In this document: one piece after another, positions 34,201-41,090 of the stretch
Position numbering within the stretch: position 1 is the stretch's first letter
Layout: the number at the start of each line of letters is the position of its first letter
Assembly (NCBI RefSeq): GCF_021246465.1
Contig: NZ_JAHRHK010000014.1
Location: 1 to 55,416, forward strand
Direction of reading: 5' to 3'
Origin: Nocardioides sp. R-C-SC26
GTDB lineage: Bacteria; Actinomycetota; Actinomycetes; Propionibacteriales; Nocardioidaceae
Length of the DNA: 55,416 nt
Translations under genes and position numbers: made by a program
Notes under the pieces: model-generated
What the model was told of the DNA's origin: nothing
The model's input: the letters and a program-made list of their open reading frames with translations, nothing else
The model's database searches: none

Positions 34201-36426
34201 AAGCGAGTGTTGCGCCTGGTGCCGAACGGCACCGGCTACGCCCAGGAGACTCTCACCGTGTGGGGCACCGCCACGCCGACCTGGGTCGCGACGATGGCGT
34301 CGGGCGACCTGCTCGTCACGGACCGGGACGCCCAGCAGGTCGTCGCCCTGCGCAAGCGGACTCTCAGCGCGCAGGACGACACCGCGACCACGACCGTGCA
34401 GACGGCGGTGACCGCCGACGTCCGATCCAACGACACCATCGCCCCGGCCTCGCCCGCGATGTCTGCTCCCACCGTGATCGGGACACCGGCCGGTGGCACC
34501 GCAACGGTCGGTACCGACGGCCAGATCACCTACACCCCGAGCGCCGGGTTCTCCGGTGTCGACGTCGTGGAGTACCGGGTGGACGACGCGACCGTTGCGA
34601 ACATCTGCGCCACGGCGCGCCTGAGCGTCACCGTCCAGAACGTCTTCGCCCCTGGGACAGGCGTGATGGTCTTCCAGAACACGCCGATCACCACGCCGCT
34701 GTCGGCGATCGCGACCACCACCGGCAGGCCGCTGGACGCGACCCAGGTCGTGGCCGTGACCCAGCCCGACCACGGCGCGATCGCCATCAGCGCCACCACC
34801 GGCGCGGTGACCTACACCCCGGACCCGGGTCACATCGGTGCCGACAGCTACTCCGTGCGGGTCTGCGACACCTCCGCACCCGTCCAGTGCGCCGACGTCG
34901 CCGTGCCGGTCACGGTCGTCGCACCGCCCCCGGTGGATCCGGGCGGCCCCGGTGGCCCCGGAGGCCCGGTGATCCGTGCCGAGGACGACACCTCGACCAC
35001 ACAGGTGGCGACGGCGGTGCGCACCGACGTCGTCCGCAACGACGCCGCCGCATCGGGTGTCCCGTTGAGTACGCCGACGGTCGTGTCCCCGCCGTCGCAC
35101 GGAACCGTGACCGCGGTGCCTGACGGCTTCGAGTACACCCCGGGTCCCGGGTTCTCGGGCGTCGACACCTTCACCTACCAGGTCTGCGCGGCCGCGACGT
35201 CGGCGTGCGACACGGCGACCGTCAGCATCACCGTGCGGAACGGTTTCACCCCGGGACCGAGTCAGGTGACGACGCCGAACTCGCCGAGCACCGTCGGCCT
35301 GAGCGATCTGGTCACCACCGACGGTCGTCCGCTCGATCCGAGCTCGGTGGTCGTCGTGACGGAGCCTCGGGGGGGCAGCGTGGCCATCGACGCCGTGACC
35401 GGGGCCGTGACCTACCTCCCGGACCCGGGGTTCGTCGGACCCGACGAGTACGTGATCCGTGTCTGTGACACCTCGGTGCCCGTGCAGTGCGCCGACATCC
35501 GGCTGACCGTCACGGTCGGCGCGCCGTCCCAGGTCGGGCCGAGGCTGCGTGTGCGGGCTCCGAAGCGCATCGTGCTGCCGGTGAGCCGAGCCGGCGAGCC
35601 CGCGGAGGTCGCGACCGCCGCCACCGTCGTCGTCTCCGGATACGGCTCGGCACGAGCTGGTCGCGCCACGGCCACGTTGTACGGCCCCGCGCCTCGGCGC
35701 ACCTCCCGGATGTGTACGCCGTCCGCCCGGGTCGCGCGGGTCGCGTTCCCGCTCCGCAACGGCAGGATCACCACACCCCGCGTCGTCGTGAGCAAGCCTG
35801 GTCACCACACGTGGGTCGTGACGACGGCGGCGGACTCTCGCAACCGGGCTGCCGGGACTCCCTGTGGGGCCAAGGCGGCGGGCACCCTCGCCCACCGGCC
35901 GCGGCTCCCTGCCCTGCGGGTGACCACGGGCTCGGTGCGGAACGGCCGACCCTCGGGCATGCAGGCTCGGATGGGCACGGTGGCGATCCCGTCGGTCGGC
36001 GTGCGGGTGCGAGTCGACCCTGTCGGCCGCCGGGGCAAGACCATGTTCGTCCCGGGGCGCCGGGATCGGGCGGGCTGGCTCGTCTCGTCGGCGGCTCCCG
36101 GTGAGCGGGTCGGTGCCACCGTGATCGCCGGCCAGGTCGCTGCGCGTGGTCGAGGCGCCCTCACGGCGCTGCGTCGAGTCCGCAGCGGGCAGGTCGTCAC
36201 GGTCCGCGCCGATGGGATCGGCGTCCGGCGCTACCGCATCACGCGGGTCGAGACCCGCGTGCGTTCGCGGAGCCTGCCCGGCCCCTCGACCTCCACCTCG
36301 GGCATCCACCGGCTGACGCTGGTCACCAAGGCCGGTGCTGGTCCGTCCCGAGGTGTGCGGGCCCGGTACCTGATCGTCACCGCGATGCCTGTGGCCGGTC
36401 CTGGTGGGGGAGCGGCGGCGCGGTAG
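31264..36426 (+). CDS. Giant secreted protein: three NHL-type propellers, six Ig-like domains, degenerate class-F sortase domain
   Basis: About 1,720 residues, exported by a signal peptide (LAGLVAAAGALVVTG, cleavage near AQA38). Three NHL-like beta-propeller blocks (about 50-310, 400-676, 766-1036) have repeats such as GIDVDAAGVVHVVD and DIAVDDQGRLYVADTDNNRV. Ig/tandem-95 type domains alternate with them (about 312-399, 677-766, 1037-1126) and then run in series (1127-1419, split by a GGPGGPGGP linker). The C-terminal ~150 residues resemble a class F sortase (IPSVGVRVRVDPVG, then GERVGATVIAGQVA and LTLVTKAG). However, the catalytic His position holds Gln1624 and the catalytic Cys position Lys1689. 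It therefore looks catalytically dead and may serve as a binding or anchoring module. There is no LPXTG motif. The start is GTG 31264 (coupled to the upstream lipoprotein) or ATG 31276. Confidence 0.82.
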   Translation: MSRIMRKFLHPVLAGLVAAAGALVVTGIGAAVAPTAQAAPPTISCAALPASSYRQTTIGQGLGVPVGIDVDAAGVVHVVDALGVVFRLTPEGSAYTSTSAPSDLPPFSVGGFALGADGLTYIADTQSGTVEKLTFSNSSYALATVASGLGRLPALDVDGAGIVYAGGAGRQLLKLAPNGGGYSQTALQPTAADITGLAVASASTVYVTLANNVVQALSTNGAALSTLPTDGLSSPGGLDAEPGGTRIFVVDTGNDRIVVLRWNGDGFVQETIPTTGLLAPRDIAVDDQGRLYVADTDNNRVVRLDPVSVTADADTASTTLGNAVATDVRTNDTATGSTLAEPTIAENPKHGTATVNANGTITYTPDAGFSGTDTYSYAVRDAAGVACATAEVTVTVTQGNACDPLGTFGADIPLPIETGTDYPQSFDVDSDGSIFLTDSETDQIVRLTPTASGYDRSVVASGLGGTGSIAVDDSDASGAIWVVRYSANQVLRLVPSGSSYSLAGTFTSPLLVNIGGIDVAPNGDVFVSTNATSYGSGGVVRLDKSASYAASPSMATGLQFPHQVTVDDAGAVYVASYTRVVKLVDTGSGWAQTNAVSGLGSGQGVAVDHDGTLWVSTSEDPGVWTVTPSGSGYGPKQLHAPWGTEYATTLKIGEDGSLFVSSFDALWTFGPTTLRTTDDTATTTAPGSVTTDVRANDAANVRLGAPTVISAPANGTATVNADGTITYAPDAGFSGTDTYRYLVRDDENPARVCGIATVTITVTSETDCGAIPASAYLSRAAVMTLQEPTGIVSDANNTIWAGDAGSGMVFIGWPGSNYTPNGIDSADRIDPQGIAMDAVGAVYYADEGNHEIVKLTQPNRYTWARTVLAGNLQRPSGIAVDVDGNVYFSENSSGDVHKLTPSDGGYTTSLVGSGLERPRGVAVDADGNVFVADWADEDKIVRFSPSGAGYTRSVVALGLANPHGVVEADGTLIVGDSGNKRVLRLVPNGTGYAQETLTVWGTATPTWVATMASGDLLVTDRDAQQVVALRKRTLSAQDDTATTTVQTAVTADVRSNDTIAPASPAMSAPTVIGTPAGGTATVGTDGQITYTPSAGFSGVDVVEYRVDDATVANICATARLSVTVQNVFAPGTGVMVFQNTPITTPLSAIATTTGRPLDATQVVAVTQPDHGAIAISATTGAVTYTPDPGHIGADSYSVRVCDTSAPVQCADVAVPVTVVAPPPVDPGGPGGPGGPVIRAEDDTSTTQVATAVRTDVVRNDAAASGVPLSTPTVVSPPSHGTVTAVPDGFEYTPGPGFSGVDTFTYQVCAAATSACDTATVSITVRNGFTPGPSQVTTPNSPSTVGLSDLVTTDGRPLDPSSVVVVTEPRGGSVAIDAVTGAVTYLPDPGFVGPDEYVIRVCDTSVPVQCADIRLTVTVGAPSQVGPRLRVRAPKRIVLPVSRAGEPAEVATAATVVVSGYGSARAGRATATLYGPAPRRTSRMCTPSARVARVAFPLRNGRITTPRVVVSKPGHHTWVVTTAADSRNRAAGTPCGAKAAGTLAHRPRLPALRVTTGSVRNGRPSGMQARMGTVAIPSVGVRVRVDPVGRRGKTMFVPGRRDRAGWLVSSAAPGERVGATVIAGQVAARGRGALTALRRVRSGQVVTVRADGIGVRRYRITRVETRVRSRSLPGPSTSTSGIHRLTLVTKAGAGPSRGVRARYLIVTAMPVAGPGGGAAAR

Positions 36427-36502
36427 CCGGCGACGGTGACGCGGCGACGGCCACGTGCGGCGCGCTCCGCGCTGCTCGGACTCCGGCGCGCGGTGAGGAA
36501 GG

Positions 36503-37396
36503 TCAGGCGATGAGCAGCGCGCCCCCGACGAGCCCGGCCCAGGCCAGCTCGGCCAGGCCGGTCGTCTGCAGCACCGGGATCAGCGCCGGGCCGACCGCTC
36601 CCGCGAGCACGATCCTGAGGCCCCGCGCCGCGATCAGCAGGAAGGCCAAGCCGAGCAGCGCCCACCACGTGGAGGCCCACGCGACCAGCACGACGGCGAG
36701 TGCGGCGTCGAACACCAGGCCCGCGTAGAGCCATCGGGTACCGCCATCTCCGAGTCGAACGGCGAGTGTGCGTTTGCCGGCGACGGTGTCGGTCGGGATG
36801 TCGCGCAGGTTGTTCACCACGAGGATCGCGCACGCCAGCGCACCGACCCCGACGCCGCACCACAGCGCGGGCCACGACCAGTCCTCGATGAGCACGTACG
36901 TCGTGCCGATCACGGCGACGAGCCCGAAGAAGACGAACACCATCACCTCGCCGAGGCCGAGATAGCCGTACGGCTTGGACCCGCCGGTGTAGTACCAGGC
37001 CGCCAGCACGCAGACGAGCCCGACGAGCACCAGCCACCAGGCGGTCGCCGCGGCCAGGCCGAGCCCGGCCACCCCCGCGACCCCGAACGCGAGGAACGCG
37101 GCACGCTTGACGGCGTCGGGCGTGGCGGCGCCGGAGCCGACGAGCCGCATCGGACCGACCCGGACGTCGTCGGTGCCGCGCACGCCGTCGGAGTAGTCGT
37201 TGGCGTAGTTCACCGCGACCTGGAGCGCCAGGCTCACCACCAGCGCGAGCAGCGCCTTCCACCAGTCCTCACCCCAGCTCACCTGGGCGGAGGCCGTGCC
37301 GTACCCGGCTGCGCCGACGCCGGCGACCACCGGTGCGATCGCCGCCGGGAGTGTGCGAGGTCGGGCGCCCTGCACCCACTGCGAAGCCGTTGCCAC
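36503..37396 (-). CDS. menA: 1,4-dihydroxy-2-naphthoate polyprenyltransferase
   Basis: Attaches the polyprenyl tail to dihydroxynaphthoate in menaquinone synthesis. It is a 297-residue UbiA-fold membrane protein with about eight helices. The N-terminus ASQWVQGARPRTLPAAIAPV is characteristic of MenA. The first prenyl-diphosphate Asp motif is NYANDYSDGVRGTD, and the second is NNLRDIPTDTVAGKRTLAVR. GTG 37396 is chosen by fit to the family N-terminus (GTG 37414 is possible). menE-menC-menD lie about 1.7 kb away on the opposite strand. Confidence 0.94.
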   Translation of the reverse strand: MATASQWVQGARPRTLPAAIAPVVAGVGAAGYGTASAQVSWGEDWWKALLALVVSLALQVAVNYANDYSDGVRGTDDVRVGPMRLVGSGAATPDAVKRAAFLAFGVAGVAGLGLAAATAWWLVLVGLVCVLAAWYYTGGSKPYGYLGLGEVMVFVFFGLVAVIGTTYVLIEDWSWPALWCGVGVGALACAILVVNNLRDIPTDTVAGKRTLAVRLGDGGTRWLYAGLVFDAALAVVLVAWASTWWALLGLAFLLIAARGLRIVLAGAVGPALIPVLQTTGLAELAWAGLVGGALLIA

Positions 37397-37420
37397 GAGG
37401 GGTGATTCAAGCACGTCGGG

Positions 37421-37510
37421 CGGTTTTCTCGGCCGACCGAGAGAACCGGACCTTGGCCGACGAAGCTTCCCCGGCCAAGGTCCGGTTCCGTCGGCCGACC
37501 GAGAAAACTG
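37421..37510. repeat. Long inverted repeat / hairpin between menA and an MFS gene
   Basis: A perfect 16-bp inverted repeat, GAACCGGACCTTGGCC (37443-37458) and its complement (37473-37488), surrounds a 14-base loop that itself contains the palindrome GAAGCTTC. Outer flanks (37421-37442 and 37489-37510) are also near-complementary, both built from TTTTCTCGG and GGCCGACC words, so the whole ~90 bp can fold. It lies on the transcript path from the MFS gene into menA and may be a terminator or a MITE/REP-like element. Confidence 0.8.
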
Positions 37511-37560
37511 CAGACCGACCGGCCCAGCGGCCCACCGCGCCGCCGGCCCACCAGCCGCGG

Positions 37561-38904
37561 CTACCGCGTCGGGTCGAGGTCGTACCGATCGAGGAAGCGT
37601 TGGCCTGCGCGGGCGGCGGGATGCAGGCCGACCGTGGCGAGGACGACGATGCCGGCGATCACGAGCCAGCCCTCGGCGCCCCACTCCATCGCCAAGAAGG
37701 TGTAGGCCGCGGGCGCCCAGACGTAGCCGAGCGAACTGCCGAGGTTGCCGGCGCCCTGGTACTCGCCGCGCTTGTCCGGGTCGGAGAGGCCGGCCTCGAG
37801 CGCCCAGCTCGCGGCCGAGAGATAGAGCTCCGCGCCGGTGACCGTGACGTGCCCGGCCCACACCAGCAGGATCGTCGTCCACCCCAGCGTGTCGTGGGTG
37901 ATCAGTGTGATCAGGCAGGAGACGACGAAGAAGACCGAGCTGATCCGCGCGGCACGCAGCGCGGTCGGGACATCGCGGACCCCCCGTGAGGCCAGCATGG
38001 GCAGGAAGATGCACATCACGGTGTTGGTGCCGAAGAGCCAGGCGAGCAGCACCCGCGGTGCGTCCGTCTCCTCCACCAGCCACAGCGGGATCACGATCTG
38101 CAGCAGCACCTGGTTGGTGTTGAGCACCCCGCCGAAGAACGAGGCCGACAAGAACCCGCGGTTGCGCAGCGCGCCGGGCACGACCCGCTCGCCGGCGGCA
38201 TCCTCGACGGCGCCTTCCACGGCCAGCTCGACGGCGACGGCGTCCGGCACCTCGGCGGACGCGGCGTCGGGCGGCTCCTCGACGGGCGGTCCGCTGCGGT
38301 GCGGGGCGGCGGGGAGCCGGGTGATCCAGTACGCGTTGACGAGCGCGAGGACGGCGACCAGCCACGGCAGTGCGCGGACGACGTCGTCGTCGAAGAGCAG
38401 CGCGAGGCCGCCCAGGCTCGCGCCGAGCGTGAAGCCGAGGTTGAGCACCGAATACATGTAGGCCTGGGAGGACACCCGCTCGGCCTGCGGGAGGATGTCG
38501 AGCACGTAGGCGCCGCGCCCGGCCCCGCCCGAGCTGTTCACCACCTCGATGACCACGCTCATCACCAGGAACGCAGCGAACCCCTCGATGAATGGCCACA
38601 CGGCGTACATCGATGCCGTGCCCAGCGCGCCGAGAGCCCACATCCGCTGCGGCCCGATCCGGTCGGCGAGCTTGCCGGCCGGCACGGCCACGATCATGGA
38701 CACCACCCCGGCCACGGTGATGCCGACACCGACCTGGGCGGCGGAGAGCCCGACGATCTGGGTGAAGAAGACGGCGCCGACGGTGATGAAGGTGCCGTCG
38801 CCCACGGCGAACAACAGCGACTGCACCGAGAGCCGTCCCGCCAGAGGGGACGGCGGCCGCGCGTAGCGACGCAGCGAGTCGACGACAGCAGGCACGTCGT
38901 CCAT
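37561..38904 (-). CDS. MFS transporter (12-helix)
   Basis: A 447-residue major-facilitator permease with about 12 hydrophobic segments. AGKLADRIGPQRMWALG is MFS motif A between helices 2 and 3. A ~45-residue Ala/Glu/Pro-rich loop (PPVEEPPDAASAEVPDAVAV) separates the halves. ATG 38904 (MDDVPAVVDSLRRYARPP) is chosen; the frame is open up to 39057, but that part is low-complexity. It sits between menA and the divergent menE-C-D, yet nothing suggests a menaquinone role. The cargo is unknown. Confidence 0.86.
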   Translation of the reverse strand: MDDVPAVVDSLRRYARPPSPLAGRLSVQSLLFAVGDGTFITVGAVFFTQIVGLSAAQVGVGITVAGVVSMIVAVPAGKLADRIGPQRMWALGALGTASMYAVWPFIEGFAAFLVMSVVIEVVNSSGGAGRGAYVLDILPQAERVSSQAYMYSVLNLGFTLGASLGGLALLFDDDVVRALPWLVAVLALVNAYWITRLPAAPHRSGPPVEEPPDAASAEVPDAVAVELAVEGAVEDAAGERVVPGALRNRGFLSASFFGGVLNTNQVLLQIVIPLWLVEETDAPRVLLAWLFGTNTVMCIFLPMLASRGVRDVPTALRAARISSVFFVVSCLITLITHDTLGWTTILLVWAGHVTVTGAELYLSAASWALEAGLSDPDKRGEYQGAGNLGSSLGYVWAPAAYTFLAMEWGAEGWLVIAGIVVLATVGLHPAARAGQRFLDRYDLDPTR

Positions 38905-38955
38905 GAGACCACCGGCCACCGACAGGCGCACCTGGATTCCTGAACCACTCAGTGC

Positions 38956-39107
38956 TTCCGCGGAGAGGGCAGATGTCGGCCGGGCGCCGCTCCCGCACGC
39001 ACCTGAGCCCCTTCGACTCGGTCGCCGTGCCCCCGGCACGGCTCTCCTCGGCGGCACTCATGCACGCACCGGAACGACGCCCACCACGACAGCCCCTCTC
39101 CGCGGAA
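38956..39107. repeat. Widely spaced 14-bp inverted repeat in the MFS/menE divergent promoter region
   Basis: TTCCGCGGAGAGGG (38956-38969) is the exact reverse complement of CCCTCTCCGCGGAA (39094-39107), 124 bases apart. GAACCACT also occurs next to each arm (38942 and 39105). The 219-bp region separates MFS (minus) and menE (plus) and otherwise shows only the menE -10. The arms could be paired regulator sites or a looping structure. Confidence 0.55.
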
Positions 39108-39123
39108 CCACTAACGTCCAGGC

Positions 39124-40119
39124 ATGCCCGATCAGCCCGACCACGTGGACGACGTCGTCGCCCGCGCGGCTGCGTGGCTGGAGGCTGCCGATCCTCCGCC
39201 GTGGATCATCGAGACCTCCGGCTCGACCGGTGCTCCCAAACGGGTGGTGCTCTCCCGCCGGGCGGTGCTCGCCTCGGCCTCCGCCACGACGACGCGTCTC
39301 GGCGACCAGGGTCGGTGGGTGCTCAAGGTTCCGGTCGACTACGTGGCCGGCCTCCAGGTGGTCTGCCGCTCGCTGCTGGCCGGGCACGTGCCGGCGCTCG
39401 AGTGGCCCGAGGGCACCGGCTGGTTCACCTCGCTGGTGCCCACCCAGCTGCACCGCCTCCTCGACGACCCGCACGAGACGTCGGCCCTGTCCCGGGCCCA
39501 CACCGTGCTGCTCGGCGGTGGGCCGATCGACCCGGCCCTGCGCGGGCGTGCCGCCGCCGCCGGCATCCGCGTCGTGGCCACGTACGGCGCGGCGGAGACG
39601 GCGGGCGGCTGTGTCTACGACGGCCTGGCCCTCGACGGCGTCCGCGTGGACCTGGAGGCCGACGGGCGCATCCGGCTCGGCGGTCCGGTGCTCGCCGACG
39701 GCTACCTCGACGCCCCCCACCTGCAGGCCGAGTCGTTCGTCGACGGCTGGTTCCGCACGAGCGACGCCGGCGAGCTCGACGACGAGGGACGCCTGCGGGT
39801 CCTCGGCCGGATGGACGACGTCGTGGTCAGCGGCGGTCTGAACGTGCCCGGCCCTGCGGTGGCGGCGCGCCTGCGTGCGCACCCCGACGTCGACGCGGCC
39901 GAGGTGCTCGGTGTGCACGACGAGGAGTGGGGGCAGCGGCTGGTCGCGTTCGTGGTGGGCACGGCGTCCGCCGACGCGCTGCGGGCCTGGGTCGCGCTGG
40001 CGCATCCGCGAGCCTGGGCGCCGCGGCAGGTCGTGCCGGTCCCTGCGATTCCGCTCCTGCCGAACGGCAAGCCCGACCGCCTCGCGCTCACCTCACTGGC
40101 CGAACGAGCCGCGCGATGA
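39124..40119 (+). CDS. menE: o-Succinylbenzoate-CoA ligase
   Basis: Activates o-succinylbenzoate to its CoA ester. It is an ANL-superfamily enzyme of 331 residues, short as in other actinobacterial MenE proteins that lack most of the N-terminal lobe. The ATP loop is TSGSTGAPKRVVLS (about 31-44), followed by YGAAETAGG, TSDAGELDDEG, GRMDDVVVSGG and the C-terminal catalytic lysine in LPNGKPDR (Lys316). The ATG has TAACGT 6 bases upstream, a leaderless promoter. The stop overlaps the menC start as ATGA. Confidence 0.93.
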   Translation: MPDQPDHVDDVVARAAAWLEAADPPPWIIETSGSTGAPKRVVLSRRAVLASASATTTRLGDQGRWVLKVPVDYVAGLQVVCRSLLAGHVPALEWPEGTGWFTSLVPTQLHRLLDDPHETSALSRAHTVLLGGGPIDPALRGRAAAAGIRVVATYGAAETAGGCVYDGLALDGVRVDLEADGRIRLGGPVLADGYLDAPHLQAESFVDGWFRTSDAGELDDEGRLRVLGRMDDVVVSGGLNVPGPAVAARLRAHPDVDAAEVLGVHDEEWGQRLVAFVVGTASADALRAWVALAHPRAWAPRQVVPVPAIPLLPNGKPDRLALTSLAERAAR

Positions 40120-41090
40120 GAGTGCTCGCCATCCCGCTGCGCACCCGCTTCCGTGGCATCACCACCCGCGAGGTCGTGCTCCTTCCCGGGCGGGAGGCAG
40201 CGCAGGGTGCAGCCGGGTGGGGGGAGTGGAGCCCGTTCCTGGAGTACGACGACGAGGTCGCGGCGCCGTGGCTCGCCTGCGCCCGCGAGGCGGCCGCCGG
40301 TGACTGGCCGACGCCGCTGCGCGACGTCGTCCCGGTGAACGTGACGGTGCCCGCCGTCGGGCCCGAGGTCGCGCACGACATCGTCGTGCGGGGTGGTTGC
40401 GCGACCGCCAAGGTGAAGGTCGCCGAACCCGGCCAGAGCCTCGCCGACGACGAGGCGCGCCTCGAAGCCGTCCGCGACGCCATCGGTCCGGCCGGAGCTG
40501 TCCGGATCGACGCGAACGGCGCCTGGGACGTCGACACCGCCGTCGCCGCGATCCGTGCGCTGGACCGCGCCGCCGGAGGTCTGGAGTACGCCGAGCAGCC
40601 GGTCGCCGGCGCCGAGGCTCTCCCCCCCGCCCGCCGTCGGGTCGGCGTGCCGATCGCGGCGGACGAGTCGATCCGCCGTGCGGCCGACCCCTACCGGGTG
40701 CGCGATCTGGAGGCCGCCGACATCGCCGTTCTCAAGGTGCAGCCGCTCGGTGGTGTGCACGCCTGCCTGCGCATCGCCGAGGAGATCGCTCTGCCCGTCG
40801 TCGTCTCCTCCGCGCTCGAGACCAGCGTCGGGATCGCCGCGGGGGTGGCGCTCGCCGCCGCCCTGCCCGAGCTGCCCTACGCCTGCGGCCTCGCCACGGT
40901 GCAGCTGCTCACCGACGACGTCGGTGTGCCGCCGCTGCTGCCGGTCGACGGGGTGCTGCCGGTGGGCCGGCCCGTGGTCGACGACGCCGCGCTCGACCGA
41001 CTCGCCGCCTCGCCCGAGCGCGTGGCGTGGTGGTCGGCCAGACTGGCGGCCGTGCAGTCCCGATCCGAGCCCCACCGGTACCGCCGATGA
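40116..41090 (+). CDS. menC: o-Succinylbenzoate synthase
   Basis: Dehydrates SHCHC to o-succinylbenzoate. A 324-residue enolase-superfamily protein. The catalytic lysine motif AKVKVAE, the metal ligands DANGAW, EQPV and ADES, and a second catalytic lysine in IAVLKVQPLGG are all present. SALETSVGIAAGVALAAALP near the C-terminus is a MenC hallmark. It overlaps both neighbours by 4 bases (ATGA), so menE-menC-menD are translationally coupled. Confidence 0.95.
   Translation: MRVLAIPLRTRFRGITTREVVLLPGREAAQGAAGWGEWSPFLEYDDEVAAPWLACAREAAAGDWPTPLRDVVPVNVTVPAVGPEVAHDIVVRGGCATAKVKVAEPGQSLADDEARLEAVRDAIGPAGAVRIDANGAWDVDTAVAAIRALDRAAGGLEYAEQPVAGAEALPPARRRVGVPIAADESIRRAADPYRVRDLEAADIAVLKVQPLGGVHACLRIAEEIALPVVVSSALETSVGIAAGVALAAALPELPYACGLATVQLLTDDVGVPPLLPVDGVLPVGRPVVDDAALDRLAASPERVAWWSARLAAVQSRSEPHRYRR

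Noticed and set aside
30673..36309. Open minus-strand frame of 1,878 codons opposite the giant secreted protein
   Set aside because: It is Arg/Asp/Gly/His-rich low-complexity sequence, as expected for the antisense of repetitive high-GC coding DNA, and has no domain or ribosome site. The plus frame has a signal peptide and clear propeller/Ig repeats.
37397..39061. Continuous minus frame joining menA to upstream sequence (853 codons in total)
   Set aside because: The upstream part is out of frame with the real MFS gene and Arg/Gly-rich. MenA begins near GTG 37396.
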